64,000 nt of DNA, from the NCBI GenBank assembly GCA_023101885.1, contig JALPQD010000159.1, positions 524,566 to 588,565 on the forward strand, read 5' to 3'. Under the pieces are notes generated by a model, which worked only from the letters and a program-made list of their open reading frames with translations, was not told the origin of the DNA and did not search any database. Positions 24,229 to 34,493 of the stretch are shown one piece after another. Both the position numbers and the translations under genes were made by a program. How positions within the stretch are numbered: position 1 is the first letter of the stretch; every line of letters begins with the position of its first letter. The DNA is from Typhlomys cinereus. Its lineage: Eukaryota > Chordata > Mammalia > Rodentia > Platacanthomyidae.

Positions 24229-25215
24229 TTATGTTTGCCTTCTCTTCTCCTGGATATGCCTGTTTTTTTCTTCACGCTTGAGTATCATTTCTAGCAGTTT
24301 TTGAAGGCCTGGTTTGGTGGACATGTATCCCTTCAAGTTGTCTTTGTGCTGGAAAGTTTTTCTTTCTCCCTCGATCATGACTGATAGTTTTGCAGGGTAA
24401 ATCAGCCTGGGTTGACATTTTTGCTCATTCAATACTTGAAGTATGTCTCTCCAAGCTCTTCTTGCTTCTACTGTTTCGACTGAGAAGTCATTTGTTATTT
24501 TAATAGGTTTACCTTTAAAAGTGACTTGTTTTTTCTCCCTTGAAGCTCTCAGCGCCAGTTCTTTATCTTGAATGTGGAGTGTTTTAACTATTATTTGCCG
24601 TGGGGTGCTTCTGTTTTGGTCGTATCTGTTTGGGGTGCGGAATGCCTCTTGTATATGGATGGGCCTCTCTTTTTTTAGATGAGGAAAGTTTTCCTTGATG
24701 ATCGTTTGAAAAATTTCCTCCGGGGTGGTATTTTGAGTTTCTTGCTCTGGTATTCCATGAATACGCATGCTAGGCTTCTTCAGGGTATCCCATATCTCTT
24801 GGATATTTCTCTCAAGTATCTTTTTGGCTTTAACAACTTCTTCCATTGAGCTGGTTTTTACTCCCACTTTATCTTCAAGGTCTGAAATTCTGTTTTCTGC
24901 TTCGTTTGTTCTGTTGATAAGACTCTCTGTAGAGTCCTGGGTTGAAGATAACTTGTCTTGTAGCTCAGTTTTAAACTCTGCTTGAGTCTGTTTTAACTGC
25001 TCTATGCCAGTTTTTGTTTCTTGCACTGTTTTTCTCAACTCCTCCAAATGTCTGTTGTGTTCCTCTTCAAAGCAATTGATTCGATTATTTAATTCCTCCC
25101 GGATTTCCTCTTTCATAGTATTGAACATGGTAATGATCATATTTTGAAAGTCGTTATCCTGAGTCAGGCTTTCTTGGCCTTTTTCCGTGGGTTTGTTCTT
25201 GTTGGAGTCTAACAT
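24229..25215 (-). CDS. L1-A ORF1: complete 328-aa ORF1p-like protein
   Basis: L1 ORF1p is a trimeric RNA-binding chaperone that packages L1 RNA in the cytoplasm. The frame is unbroken from MLDSNKNKPTEKG to the stop, close to the usual family length. Residues about 22-145 are rich in Glu, Lys, Gln and Leu in a heptad-like pattern (coiled coil). About 150-245 match the RRM-like domain ('RIHGIPEQ' at 151, 'RQIIVKTLH' at 206). About 246-310 match the C-terminal domain ('ARRAWRDILQVLNEQKCQPR', 'YPAKLSVM'). It ends 50 bases before the ORF2 start, as in a bicistronic L1. The promoter would be the monomeric 5' UTR at 25,343-25,700. A start a few codons downstream cannot be excluded. It is the most intact coding sequence in the window; expression is not shown. 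Confidence 0.9.
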   Translation of the reverse strand: MLDSNKNKPTEKGQESLTQDNDFQNMIITMFNTMKEEIREELNNRINCFEEEHNRHLEELRKTVQETKTGIEQLKQTQAEFKTELQDKLSSTQDSTESLINRTNEAENRISDLEDKVGVKTSSMEEVVKAKKILERNIQEIWDTLKKPSMRIHGIPEQETQNTTPEEIFQTIIKENFPHLKKERPIHIQEAFRTPNRYDQNRSTPRQIIVKTLHIQDKELALRASREKKQVTFKGKPIKITNDFSVETVEARRAWRDILQVLNEQKCQPRLIYPAKLSVMIEGERKTFQHKDNLKGYMSTKPGLQKLLEMILKREEKNRHIQEKRRQT

Positions 25216-25700
25216 TATGGGATTAATTTCTTCAGTGGGAAATTTGTTTACTTAAGTGTTGCTTCTCATGGATTTGCACTTTGACTTTGGCATTGTCTTT
25301 TTAACTCTTAAGATCTTTCAATTTCACTAAACTGAATTATTTGGCCTGGGGTTCTGGGGACGGGTAGGGACAGAGCTTACCTAGGTCACAGGTGAGGCCC
25401 GGCTGGACCATGCCAGTCCCGATCAGCGGAGCTGGGTGGGGGATGGGGGGATGGGAGCTTCGGTATGGAGCTATTTAACCGAGAGCAGCTGGGGCGGGGC
25501 CGGGCGCAGGGGGAGGTCCTCCTCCTCCCTTGGCTCTGTGCGCAGCTCTGGCTGAATGGCGGGAGTGGGAGCAGGGTCCCTTTGGGCTGACCTGGGGTTC
25601 TGGTGGGCGGCGCGGCCAGGGCTTACCTAGAGTTGCAGGGTGAGCCCCAGCTGGACCAAGCGCGAGTCCTGACCTGCGGAACGGGGTGGGGTGAAAGGGG
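25216..25700 (-). promoter_or_regulatory. L1-A 5' UTR with two monomer-like GC-rich repeats
   Basis: A GC-rich block stands out in AT-rich surroundings. The segment from 25,343 ('ggcctggggttctggg') repeats from 25,589 ('gacctggggttctggt'), a period of 246 bases; the second unit is cut at 25,700 after about 112 bases. Shared blocks are 'agggcttacctag', 'gtgaggcccggctggacca' versus 'gtgagccccagctggacca', and a 'ggtgggg' end. Tandem promoter monomers are known from murine L1 families and act as the RNA polymerase II promoter. A GC box, ggggcggggc, is at 25,491-25,500. A non-monomeric tether of about 125 bases links the repeats to ORF1. Confidence 0.8.
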
Positions 25701-25714
25701 ATAACTCCATTTTC
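25701..25714. repeat. Right target-site duplication of L1-A
   Basis: Exact copy of 19,336-19,349. L1-B ORF2 resumes without loss from this point, so the pre-insertion site can be read directly. Confidence 0.95.
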
Positions 25715-26632
25715 ATTTTAATTTTGTTAATTTGGATTTTCTTTCTCTTGCTTTTGGTTAATTTAGGTACGGGTGTATCAATCTATTGATTTTTTCTAAA
25801 AAACAGCTTTTTTGACTGGTTGATTTTCTGTATGGTTTTACTAATCTCAATGTCAGATAATTCTCCCCATATTTTGCTAATCTCCTCTCTTCTGCTGCTT
25901 TTGGGATCGGATTGCTCTAGTTTCTCTAAGGCTTTAAGCTGCATTGCTAAGTTATTTATTTCTGATGTTTCCATTTTTTTTGATGTAGGCGTTAAGAGCT
26001 TCGAACTTACCTCTTAGGACTGCTTTCATTGTGTCCCAGAGATTTTGGTAACTTGTATTTTCATTATTGTTCTCTTTCAGGAAATCTTGAATTTCCTTTT
26101 TAATTTCTTCCTAATTCCAGTTCTCTTTCAGCATCATAGTGTTAAGTTTCCAGTAGTTAGTGTATTTTCTGTTGTTTGTTGTGTTGTGCACATCAAGCTT
26201 TAGGCAGTGGTGGTCTGATAGGGCACAGGCTATACTTCCAAATTTCTTGTATATGTGTAGATTCGTTTTGTGGCCCAATATGTGATCTATTTTAGAGAAA
26301 GTTCTGTGTCCTGCTGAGAAAAATGTGTATTCTTTGGTGCATGGATGAAAAGTTCAATAGAGATCTGTTAAGTCCATTACTTTAAGGGTTTGATTAAGTT
26401 CCAAAGTCTCTCTATTAAGCTTTTGACCTGTTTATCTATCCCATGTTGAGAAGGTGGTGTTGAAATCCCCAAGAATTATCATTTTGGGGTTGATTTCTCA
26501 CTTTAGACTCTGTAGAGTTTTCTTAATGAATGTGGAGGGGCCTGTATTGGGTGCATATATGTTCAGTATTTTGAAGACTTCCTTGTGAATTGTACCTGTT
26601 ACTAAAATGTAGTATCCATCTGTGTGTGTCTC

Positions 26633-26902
26633 TTATGATTTTTTTGGTTTAAAGTCCACTTTGTCTGATTGCATAATGGCTACCGCTGTCTGTTTTCTGG
26701 TTCCATTAGCTTGCAAAATTGTGGACCAACCTTTCATTTTGAGGATGTGCCTGTCTTTTGTGGTGAGATGAGTTTCCTGAAGGCAGCAGATTGATGGGTT
26801 GTGGTTTTTAATCCAAGTTTGTAATCTGTTTCTCTTGATCGGTGAGTTAAGCCCATTGACATTTAATGTTATAATGGAGAAATTATTTTTAATTCTGCAC
26901 AT
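26633..26902 (-). pseudogene. L1-B ORF2 N-terminal endonuclease fragment
   Basis: 89 open codons with the L1 endonuclease landmarks N14 and E43 (CCLQETH). The frame is lost shortly before the 'DGSYI' region, and the rest of the domain (to about 25,783) is spread over frames. Confidence 0.85.
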
Positions 26903-27002
26903 TTTTTATGTTTATTGGATTTTGTAAGCGTATTGTTTGACATTTATGATTTGTTGGTATTATGCTTCCCTTCTATCCTCCTGGATACGCTGGTTCTTTT
27001 CT

Positions 27003-27930
27003 TCAAGTTTCAGTATCATTTCTAGCTTTTTGAAGGCCTGGTTTGGTAGGCATGTATATCTTCAAGTTGTCTTTGTGCTGGAAAACTTTTCTTTCTCCCT
27101 CCATCATGACAGATAGTTTTGCCAGGTTTATCAGTCTGGGTTGGCATTTTTGCTCATTTAATACTTGAAGTACGTCCCTCCAAGCTCTTCTTGCTTTTAG
27201 TGTTTCCATTGAGTAGTCATTTGCTATTTTAACAGGTTTACCTTTAAAAGTGACTTGCTTTTTTTTCTCTTGAAGCTCTTAGTACCTTTTCTTTGTCTTG
27301 AATGTGGAGTGTTTTGACTATTATTTGCCATGGCAATTTTCTGTTTTGTCATATCTGTTTGGAGTGTGAAATGCCTCTTGTATTTGGATGGGCCTCTCAT
27401 TCTTTAGTGGAGGGAAGTTTTCATTTATGATAATTTGAAAAATTTTCTCAGGTGTAGTATTTTGGGATTCTTACTCTGGTATTCCATGAATGCGCATGTT
27501 AGGCTTCTTCAGGGTGTCCCATATCTCTTGAATATTCCTCTCAAGTATCTTTTTGGATCTAACAGTCTCTTCCATTGAGCTGGTTTATTCTCCCACTTTG
27601 TCTTCAAGATCTGAAATTCTATTTTCTGCTTCATTAGTTCTGCTGATAAGACTCTCTGTTGAGTTTTTGGTTGAAGATAACTTGTCTTTGAGTTCAATTT
27701 TAAACTCTGCCTGAGACTGTTTTAACTGCTCTATACCTATTTTTGTTTCTTGAACTGTTTTTCTCAACTCCTCCAAGTGCCTGTTGTGTTCCTGTTCAAA
27801 GTGTTTGATTCAGTTGTTTAACTCCTCTGGGATTTCCTCTTTCATGGTATTAATCATGGTAATGATCATACTATGGAAGTCATTATCTTGGGTCTGGCTT
27901 TCTTGGCTATTTTCGGTGAATTTTTACTGT
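27003..27930 (-). pseudogene. L1-B ORF1, frameshifted
   Basis: Matches the L1-A ORF1 along its length: the coiled-coil part at 27,776-27,585, 'QVLNEQKCQPRLINLAKLSV' at 27,209-27,003. At least three frame changes and stops separate the pieces. Confidence 0.85.
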
Positions 27931-28702
27931 TTGGAATCCATCATTATGGGGTTAATTTTTTCGGTGGGACATTGGTCTTCTTGGGTTTTGTTTCTCATGG
28001 ATCTGCACTTTGACTTGAGTATTGTTGTTTTGTTTCTTAGGACCTTTCAATTACTGTGTGTTTTTGACTGGACTGATTATTTGGTGTTATTACACTTGGG
28101 CAGTTATTACTAGTGCTTGCCTTGGAGTGGGTATGTTTGTCTTTGGTCATTGTTATTTCCTAGATGAGACTATTAGGCTGTTAGTATATCAGTTAAGTTG
28201 GGTTAAGTATACAGGGGGTGAATATTAGTATGGTAGTGCACTTTTGCGATTTAGTATCTTGGTGATATGTGAGAGTGAGTGGTGTACTCCCTGGAGTTGT
28301 ATGTTTTTGTGGTGGCTGTGTGGAAAAGTTGATCTACAGTGATTAATACTAGAAAGGAACAGTAAGGTGAAAAAAGGAGGTTTATTTATCTTTGGGCTGG
28401 ATGTGAAGAATCTCTCTCATGTGATAGGATAAATGTAGAGGACTTCAATTGTATGGCCTTTGTCCCTTAGAGTTTTGCTTGAGTTTTCTTTGGAGTCTAT
28501 TGAATTCTGAGTATCAGTGTGTCTTCCGTGGACCACGTGCTTGGTTCCCTGGTGAGCCGGAGAGGCTGAGGCGATGATGTTGATGGCAGAATTCTTCACC
28601 TGGGACCTGGGACCTGAGACTTGGTTTAGTGGCCCACTCAAGCTGGGACGGAGGAGTGGGAGCAGTGGTAGGGCGGAGAGGCAGGCAGGAGGAAGCAAGT
28701 GG
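27930..28702 (-). promoter_or_regulatory. L1-B 5' UTR, non-monomeric type
   Basis: About 770 bases between the L1-B ORF1 start and the target duplication. The distal 200 bases (about 28,500-28,700) are GC-richer, with an E-box-like CACGTG near 28,534. No internal tandem repeat of the L1-A or L1-F kind is visible. Assigned as 5' UTR because it fills the space between ORF1 and the matching target-site duplication. Confidence 0.7.
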
Positions 28703-28718
28703 TATTAATTTCATTTTC
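28703..28718. repeat. Right target-site duplication of L1-B
   Basis: 'tattaatttcattttc', matching 15,998-16,013 with one mismatch. Confidence 0.88.
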
Positions 28719-28862
28719 GTGGGAGCTTTTTTGTTAAATGTACATTCTTTTGTGTTAAAACTTTATTTTTGCTATATAATACAATAAAATTTCTCTATTT
28801 AGTGTCCCTTTTTTAAAACATACTTAAATGTCTTGCTATTCATAAGCATACATTGGCAAGAC

Positions 28863-29530
28863 TTTTTAAAATTATTATTTTTATTTTTGTAGTTTTACAA
28901 ACATGAGTAGTTGCCTCTGTCCCCTTCCTTTCCCCGTCCCTTCTTCGTCCTTGCTCTCCTACCCTCCCCTCCTTTTATCAATCCAACCCTCTCTCTCTCA
29001 TCCACTCTGCCTATTTTCTTGTATGGGTTCAAAATTTCAATTCAGGTTGTCTTCTCTAGGAGGGGTTCAGGCCTCTGTAACAGACTGAGTGGCCTTTCAT
29101 CAGGAAGACCTACTGATAGGGCACTCCTCTTTACCTGTCTAGTCCTAGGTCCTAAGGTTCCCTCCCCAAGTAATTATTTCTCCTGAGTTCCTCTCTAGTT
29201 TATTGGGGAATGGTTCTCTGTTAGCCGTTGTTTAGGTCTGGTGAGGATTAAGCCTCATTGCAATAAATTCCTGGATATAGAAGCCCTGTCTTGAGTGAAA
29301 TGTCCTTTCCAGTAGTGGATAGCCCCACATTTTGGTTCTCACAATCTTACTAGCCCCTTTTCTGAAAGATTCCCTGAGCCTTAGGATGAGATGAAATTTG
29401 GTTGGTCTGAAACCAGCTGAGCAATTTAGGTTGTCATATACTTTACACTCTGGTTGATTATTGCTGTGTGTTTCACTGATCTTCCATTGCACTAGGCTGA
29501 GCCTTGTTTGGGTGTTGGAGCAGAAAACAA
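28863..29530 (-). mobile_element. Old L1 3' UTR fragment
   Basis: Read on the minus strand it has the layout of the L1 3' UTR in an older subfamily: 'ctcatcctaaggctcaggga', 'aggggctagtaagattgtga', then a G/A-rich tract and an A-rich end (plus-strand T-rich start at 28,863). The same older version is seen at 48.8-49.4, 53.6-54.7 and 61.2 kb. No ORF2 part is recognised. The upstream limit is approximate. Confidence 0.65.
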
Positions 29531-30164
29531 AAGAACAGTAGGAAACGGTTTAAAAAAAGTTTTGTGTAAGAAAATTTTTAAAGGGAGGATGAACAGGAAT
29601 AACAAAAAGAAGGGAGGAAGTATGATTAGCCTCCAAGTAACCAATCACCTCTCTACTAACTCTCAACTGCCTTCTCCCTCAGTAATGGAAGCACACCCAG
29701 CAATGTAAACCTGTCTAAACAGTGGACACAGGAGAAAACTGACAGTAGACAGATTCAGATGCTTCAATGCTAAACAAAAATACTGTATAACATAGTTACT
29801 TCTAAACACCTCTCATTTTATCTTTAGATATGATTTTTATTCTGTATAGAGCAGATATGTATAATCATTGAACAAAAAAATAGCTATATTGTGCCTAATA
29901 TGTCTGGATTTTTCAGGTGGTTTTCTTGTCTTATTCACTTATTTAGGATTTCCAAGGCAATGACAACAAAATAGAATGTGTTATCTTAGGTTTACAAGGA
30001 AACATTTTCAAGACGATGTTATTAACAACATGTATTAGCAATTACAGTAGGATCTTACAATTGCAGATACAGTGTATCAGTTAAAGAAATTGCCTTGTAG
30101 TTCTGTTTTATTTATAATTTTTACCCAAGAATATATGGGTCAACTCAATTTTATTACAGCTATT
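29531..30164. other. AT-rich DNA, nothing recognised
   Basis: No repeat or gene seen. Confidence 0.55.
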
Positions 30165-30220
30165 GACATAATTCAGTGGTAGAGCACAAGACCCCGGGTT
30201 AAATCCCAAATCCATAGAAA
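30165..30220 (+). mobile_element. ID-like tRNA-derived SINE fragment
   Basis: 'attcagtggtagagcacaag' and 'accccgggttaaatccca' match box A and box B regions of an ID element. Only the head is left. Confidence 0.5.
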
Positions 30221-30392
30221 ATGATAGCAGATACTATTCTGTTTATATTGATCTGACCACTTGTTTTCCTTTTACTCTCTTAAGGGCTTGAATTATACGA
30301 ATGAATTGCCTATTCTTAACATAAACTTAGATAACCATATATTCCTTTTATACTTCAATGGATTATAAATGTTATACTTTTTAGAAATTTTT

Positions 30393-30415
30393 CAAATTAA
30401 GTATTTTTTAAATAT

Positions 30416-30466
<51 letters not shown>

Positions 30467-30731
30467 AGTGAGCAAGTGTGTATGTCAGAGGGCACTGTAT
30501 GTCCCTGTGGAGGACCAAGTTGACTTTGGGAATAATCCTGGATTGCTTCTACCTCTTTCTTACTTCTCTCTGAGATTTCCCAGGCTCTGCCCACCAGTGT
30601 AGGAAATGCAGGACTCTGCCTTTTCCTCCTGGCATTTTTACATGGGACCTGGGATCTGAATTCAGGACCTTCTGCTTTCAAGACAGAGTCTTAACCCCTG
30701 AGCCATATCTCAAGCCTCAATTTACGTATTT
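30393..30731 (-). mobile_element. Lineage SINE, subfamily 2
   Basis: Minus-strand SINE at 30,407-30,717. The head reads 'gatatggctcaggggttaag', the B box 'tgaattcagatcccaggtcc', and the body is followed by a long (TG)n tract at 30,421-30,463. Flanks 'caaattaagtattt' (30,393-30,406) and 'caatttacgtattt' (30,718-30,731) match at 12 of 14 positions and read as an aged target-site duplication. The body matches 4.8 and 45.9 kb. Confidence 0.8.
30421..30463. repeat. (TG)n microsatellite
   Basis: Pure TG run in the SINE at 30.4 kb. Confidence 0.95.
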
Positions 30732-30983
30732 AAAGACATTGATATGTAGCTTTCTCATTCCATCAACACTTTCCTACATATCCTAGTCACCACCTGGTAT
30801 CATTTCAAAATTATACACCAAGACTCATCACTGGTGAAACCCTTCTTTGAACACATTTTTTTTTCTTTTTCTTGATTGTTTGAAAGAAGTCTTCATTTTG
30901 TTGCTCATTCGGAGCTGAAAGTTTCTATATAGCCTAGTCTAGACTAAAACTAGCAATATTTTAGCATCTGCCTCCAGAGTAAT

Positions 30984-31002
30984 ATATTTTTGATTTTTTA
31001 AA

Positions 31003-31044
<42 letters not shown>

Positions 31045-31311
31045 ACTGTGCGCATGTACATGTGTGTGTGTCTGTGCGTGTGTCTGTGTATGTGTAGAAC
31101 CACGGACGAATTCGCGAACCACCATGGACGCCTCCACCTCCTTCTGTCCTGGTATTCACAGGCTCCGCCCTACCAGGACCAGAAGCGCAGGCTGCCCCCG
31201 CTTCCGCCTGGTGTCTATACGTGGGATCTGGGACCCGAACTCAGGACCTTCTGCCTCCAAGGCAGAGGCTTAACCCCTGAGCCACCTCTCCAGCCCATAT
31301 TTTTGATTTTT
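30984..31311 (-). mobile_element. Lineage SINE, subfamily 1
   Basis: SINE 30,999-31,296 on the minus strand, bordered by perfect 15-base copies of 'atatttttgattttt' (30,984-30,998 and 31,297-31,311). Head 'gctggagaggtggctcaggg', B box 'ctgagttcgggtccc', GC-rich body with 'accacggacgaattcg', CA-type stretch, then a (TTA)n tail (31,008-31,042). The exact duplication and low divergence suggest a recent insertion. Confidence 0.88.
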
Positions 31312-31633
31312 ACAAACCAAGACCTACAAGCGTTTCCTCTTTTAAAGCCGCCTGATAATTTAGTTTTATAATTCCAAAGATAATGAAAATTCCCTATAAA
31401 GCAGGTGTTAAAATTAGAAACTTTTGTTTCTGAGACTGGCCCTACCATTTTATTGCTGTGTATTTTAGGGAGGAGGAAGTTATGAAATTACATTGAAGTC
31501 TATGTTTTTCATCTGGAAAATAAAAAAAAGGATGCTATAGTTTAATGTAATTAGTTGGCAACACTAAAATATATTAACGGAATGAGAATATAAGATATAG
31601 AATAATAACATTGCATACATAGTAGTATTAAAA

Positions 31634-31725
31634 AGCTTGGGACATAGCTTATGGTTAAGGAATTGCATGACATGTGCAAGGATCTAAATGCTTTATTTCT
31701 TAGCACTGAAAAAAACTAATAAATA
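31634..31725 (+). mobile_element. ID-like SINE, decayed
   Basis: 'gcttgggacatagcttatgg', 'attgcatgacatgtgcaagg' and an A-rich end follow the ID layout. Weak. Confidence 0.4.
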
Positions 31726-32535
31726 CGGTACTGCAATTAATACTGGAAAGTGTACACTTATAAACATGAATCAGAGACCTAACTTTAGATATGTCTTATA
31801 ATGACAAATACTGGAAATAAAAATGGCATGACTCCTGCTTGATACAGAAATTAAATTTAAAAGTATTAAAATCAAACTCTTTATTTGGCTTATCTCCATA
31901 TAATAGAAATTAGCAACTTTCTTAATCATCTTAGAATTCACTCATAGATGATCACTTCTATGCTTAGAACTGAGTACTGACATAAATTTGAAATAGCTTA
32001 GATATACAGAATAATTCATATTTTAAATTCATCTGTAAAGCACCAGATAAAAGTTTGTGAGATTTAAACTGAATATTTTACATGTATAATTTACAACATG
32101 ATGTATAAGAAAACAAATTAAAATTGTAAGTAAAGATAAAAAGGAATTGCGAATAGAAATTAAAGATAATATAGTATGTCTAAAAATATTAGGGTAGATA
32201 ATTTTCATTTGGAAAATCACAAACTTTCTACAAACATAAAGGACTGTATTATATTTAATATTGATTTCAAAACTAACTTTATTTGATTGTGACTTCATAA
32301 TCCATGATTTTTAAATTCCCTAATCAGAAAAGTAATTACAATCATTATATTTAAGACAGCATTTAGCTCAAAATATTATTTCTTCTTTAGTATTCTTCTC
32401 ATGAAAGTCACACAAATAATAAGTTTAATAATATTCAAAAGTGTCTTAGAACTCTAAATTCTTTCTAGTGGTGTATACTTTAGAAAGTCGTTTATGGATA
32501 GAGTATATTCTCTTTTTGATTTATTTTTATTCTTT
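31726..32535. other. AT-rich DNA, nothing recognised
   Basis: About 800 bases without visible features. Confidence 0.55.
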
Positions 32536-32869
32536 AAGAATTCCATACATGAGGGGATGGAGAGGTGGCTAAGGGGTTAAGCCTCTGCCTTGCAGGCAGA
32601 AGGTCCTGAGTTCGGATCCTAGACCCCACGTATAGGCGCCAGGCAGAAGCGGGGGCAGCCTCCGTTTCTGGTCCTGGTAGGGCGGAGCCTGTGAATCCCG
32701 GGGCAGAGTAAACAAGGAGGAGGTGGAGGAGTCCATGGTGGTTCCCGAATTCGTCCGTGGTTCTACACACACACACACACACATACATACACACGCGGGC
32801 ACACATACACGCACAATATATAATAAATAATAATAATAATAAATTTTAAAAAAAGAATTCCATACATGA
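32536..32869 (+). mobile_element. Lineage SINE, subfamily 1, with perfect 17-base target duplication
   Basis: The SINE body is 32,553-32,852, in sense orientation. A tRNA-like head carries an RNA polymerase III box A (tggctaagggg, 32,566-32,576) and box B (gagttcggatcc, 32,608-32,619). The GC-rich body includes 'ggcggagcctgtgaatcccg', and the tail has CA and TAA repeats and a short A run. 'aagaattccatacatga' occurs at both ends (32,536-32,552 and 32,853-32,869) without a mismatch. This is the best reference copy of the family in the window. Confidence 0.92.
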
Positions 32870-33472
32870 ATCCAAGGAATTTATGTCATAGTAACCCCAT
32901 ATTGCCCAATACCTGCCTCCCTCCTTTTTCTATTATAGCTCTTCTTCTCCAGTTCTCCTGTTTTCACGTCCTATGACTGAATCATGTATCAGTGGGTATA
33001 CCACTGAGGAAATCATCTTCCTCTCTTCCCCCACTCCCTATCAGCATTAACATTCAGTCTGCTCCTAGGGAGGCATGGAGCCTCCTGAAATATTTCACTT
33101 TCCATGGTGAGGTGCTGATAGTTCAAATCTTGTGCAGGTCTTTATGGAAGTATACATAATTCCACTGAGTTCATGAACACAACAAATCTGTCATATCCAG
33201 AAGATATATTTCTGTGTATTCTCATGTACTATTTACATATTTGTAAATAGAACATTTGAACAATTTATAAGATTTGGACTAGAATTCTGTAGGTCCTTGC
33301 ATTAGAATAGTTTTGTCATAGACATTTACACATGCCATCACATTAAAGCATCTCATATTTCCACTTGCACAAACCAACACATATGTTCTCAAACACACTT
33401 CATGCACCACACTATGAATTTCATTCTTTGATACCCCACATAATTTTCATGATTAACAGAGATGGATGTCAT
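32870..33472. other. Unique-looking DNA
   Basis: About 600 bases without recognised features. Confidence 0.55.
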
Positions 33473-34493
33473 GAGAAACAGTATTCTTTTTTTTAATACA
33501 TTTTTTATTATTTCCGCTCATACAAACTTAATAGGTAGACCAGTTCCCTCCCTCCCTCCTCCTCCCCCCGAACCCCCTGCTCCTCCTCCCTCCCTCCCCA
33601 TCCCCCAGTGCCTCCCCTCCCCAATTCCCAGAGAGTCCTTTATTGTGTATGCCTAACTCTCCTCTGGGTCCTCCTCTCCGATGACGTACAAGGACCCAGT
33701 GGCATTTCCCTGAACCCTTTCTAGTGTTCCCCTTAAGCATAGGAACACTACTGTGGCTGTCAATCCCTTGCCTCCAAGAATCTTGGTGCCTTTAGTTGAT
33801 GCTAGACTTTGTGAGGTCAACAGTGTGTTGGACATTGCGCAGGGCATGCAAAGTCCTATTATGATTGCTTCGGCCCTAACTAGTGTGGAGAATCTTGCAA
33901 ATCATTGCTCCTCCCATCCTTTTGCTCTTACAATCTTACTGCCCCCTCTTCGCAAATGGCCCTGAGCTTCAGGATCGAGGGAGATTAGTCTGGCCTAGTT
34001 CTATGTGGTTGATATAGAGTCTCTGAAGTTCTGGATTGTGGTTTGTTGATTTTCTTTTGCAGTTTTGCTGCTCCTGCAATGCCCTTCACTCCATCCTGCT
34101 GGGCACTGTATGTCACCCCCTGGTCAGAGACAAAAAGCTGTTAAACTGGAGTCTTGTTATAATAGCACATTCAAGGATAGATGTAAGAAAAGCAGGAAAC
34201 CTCGGTGAGGGAGGAGTCAGTCACCCATTTGCAAAATGATCACCTTTCATCTGCCAGACTATATGCCCTCCCCTTCTGGTGAGATCATACCCCCTCAGTT
34301 GTACATGATCAGGAACGAACATCTATGAACTTAACCAGGTGTCACATTACTTACTTGCATTCCTTGGAGACCGATTTTCTCTGCTGTAACATGGTCTCCT
34401 CTCTCCTTGTGTCTGGTGTGGCCCTCCAACCCCATCCCTCCTGTTCATAATCCTTGCAATTACTGTATTACATGGGGAGAATCAGTATTCTTA
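33473..34493 (-). mobile_element. L1-E: 5'-truncated L1, 3' UTR only
   Basis: Minus-strand L1 3' UTR, 33,489-34,477, in the same subfamily as L1-A and L1-D. Flanks 'gagaaacagtattctt' (33,473-33,488) and 'gagaatcagtattctt' (34,478-34,493) match at 15 of 16 positions. The truncation point lies just inside the 3' UTR, so no ORF2 is present. The minus-strand G-rich tract is at about 33,547-33,620. Dead insertion. Confidence 0.93.

Larger units (their letters stand above)
19350..25700 (-). mobile_element. L1-A: full-length L1 LINE inserted in L1-B
   Basis: A complete minus-strand L1 of about 6.35 kb: tail and 3' UTR 19,350-20,357; ORF2 20,358-24,178; a 50-base spacer; ORF1 24,229-25,215; and a GC-rich 5' UTR 25,216-25,700 with monomer-like repeats. 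A perfect 14-base target-site duplication borders it. It is younger than L1-B, into whose ORF2 it inserted. ORF1 is open throughout, while ORF2 carries at least four lesions, so it is not autonomous. The T-rich tail is short and impure. Confidence 0.96.
25715..28702 (-). mobile_element. L1-B, 5' half (5' UTR, ORF1, ORF2 endonuclease)
   Basis: Continuation of L1-B beyond the nested element. ORF2 sequence runs to about 26,902, where the endonuclease start 'IITLNVNGLNSPIKRNRLQT' is open for 89 codons (26,902-26,633); GDFNT is kept at 26,465. ORF1 follows at about 27,000-27,930 in several frames (27,003-27,209, 27,509-27,697, 27,585-27,776), so it is a pseudogene. The 5' UTR, about 27,930-28,702, has no visible tandem monomers and differs from the 5' UTRs of L1-A and L1-F. 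Together with 16,014-19,335 it makes an L1 of about 6.3 kb, full length apart from the internal RT deletion. Confidence 0.92.

Noticed and set aside
25343..25700. CpG-island-like host promoter
   Set aside because: The GC-rich block is the 5' UTR of L1-A, bordered by its ORF1 and target-site duplication.
30165..30220. tRNA gene
   Set aside because: Box-like sequences are present, but no complete cloverleaf; it is an ID SINE head.
31048..31371. Recurrent protein-like frame (CVCVEPRTNSGTTMD...) at 31.1, 32.6, 41.2 and 56.8 kb
   Set aside because: It is the antisense of the lineage SINE including its CA/TG tract; its frames vary between copies. The similarity is that of a SINE.
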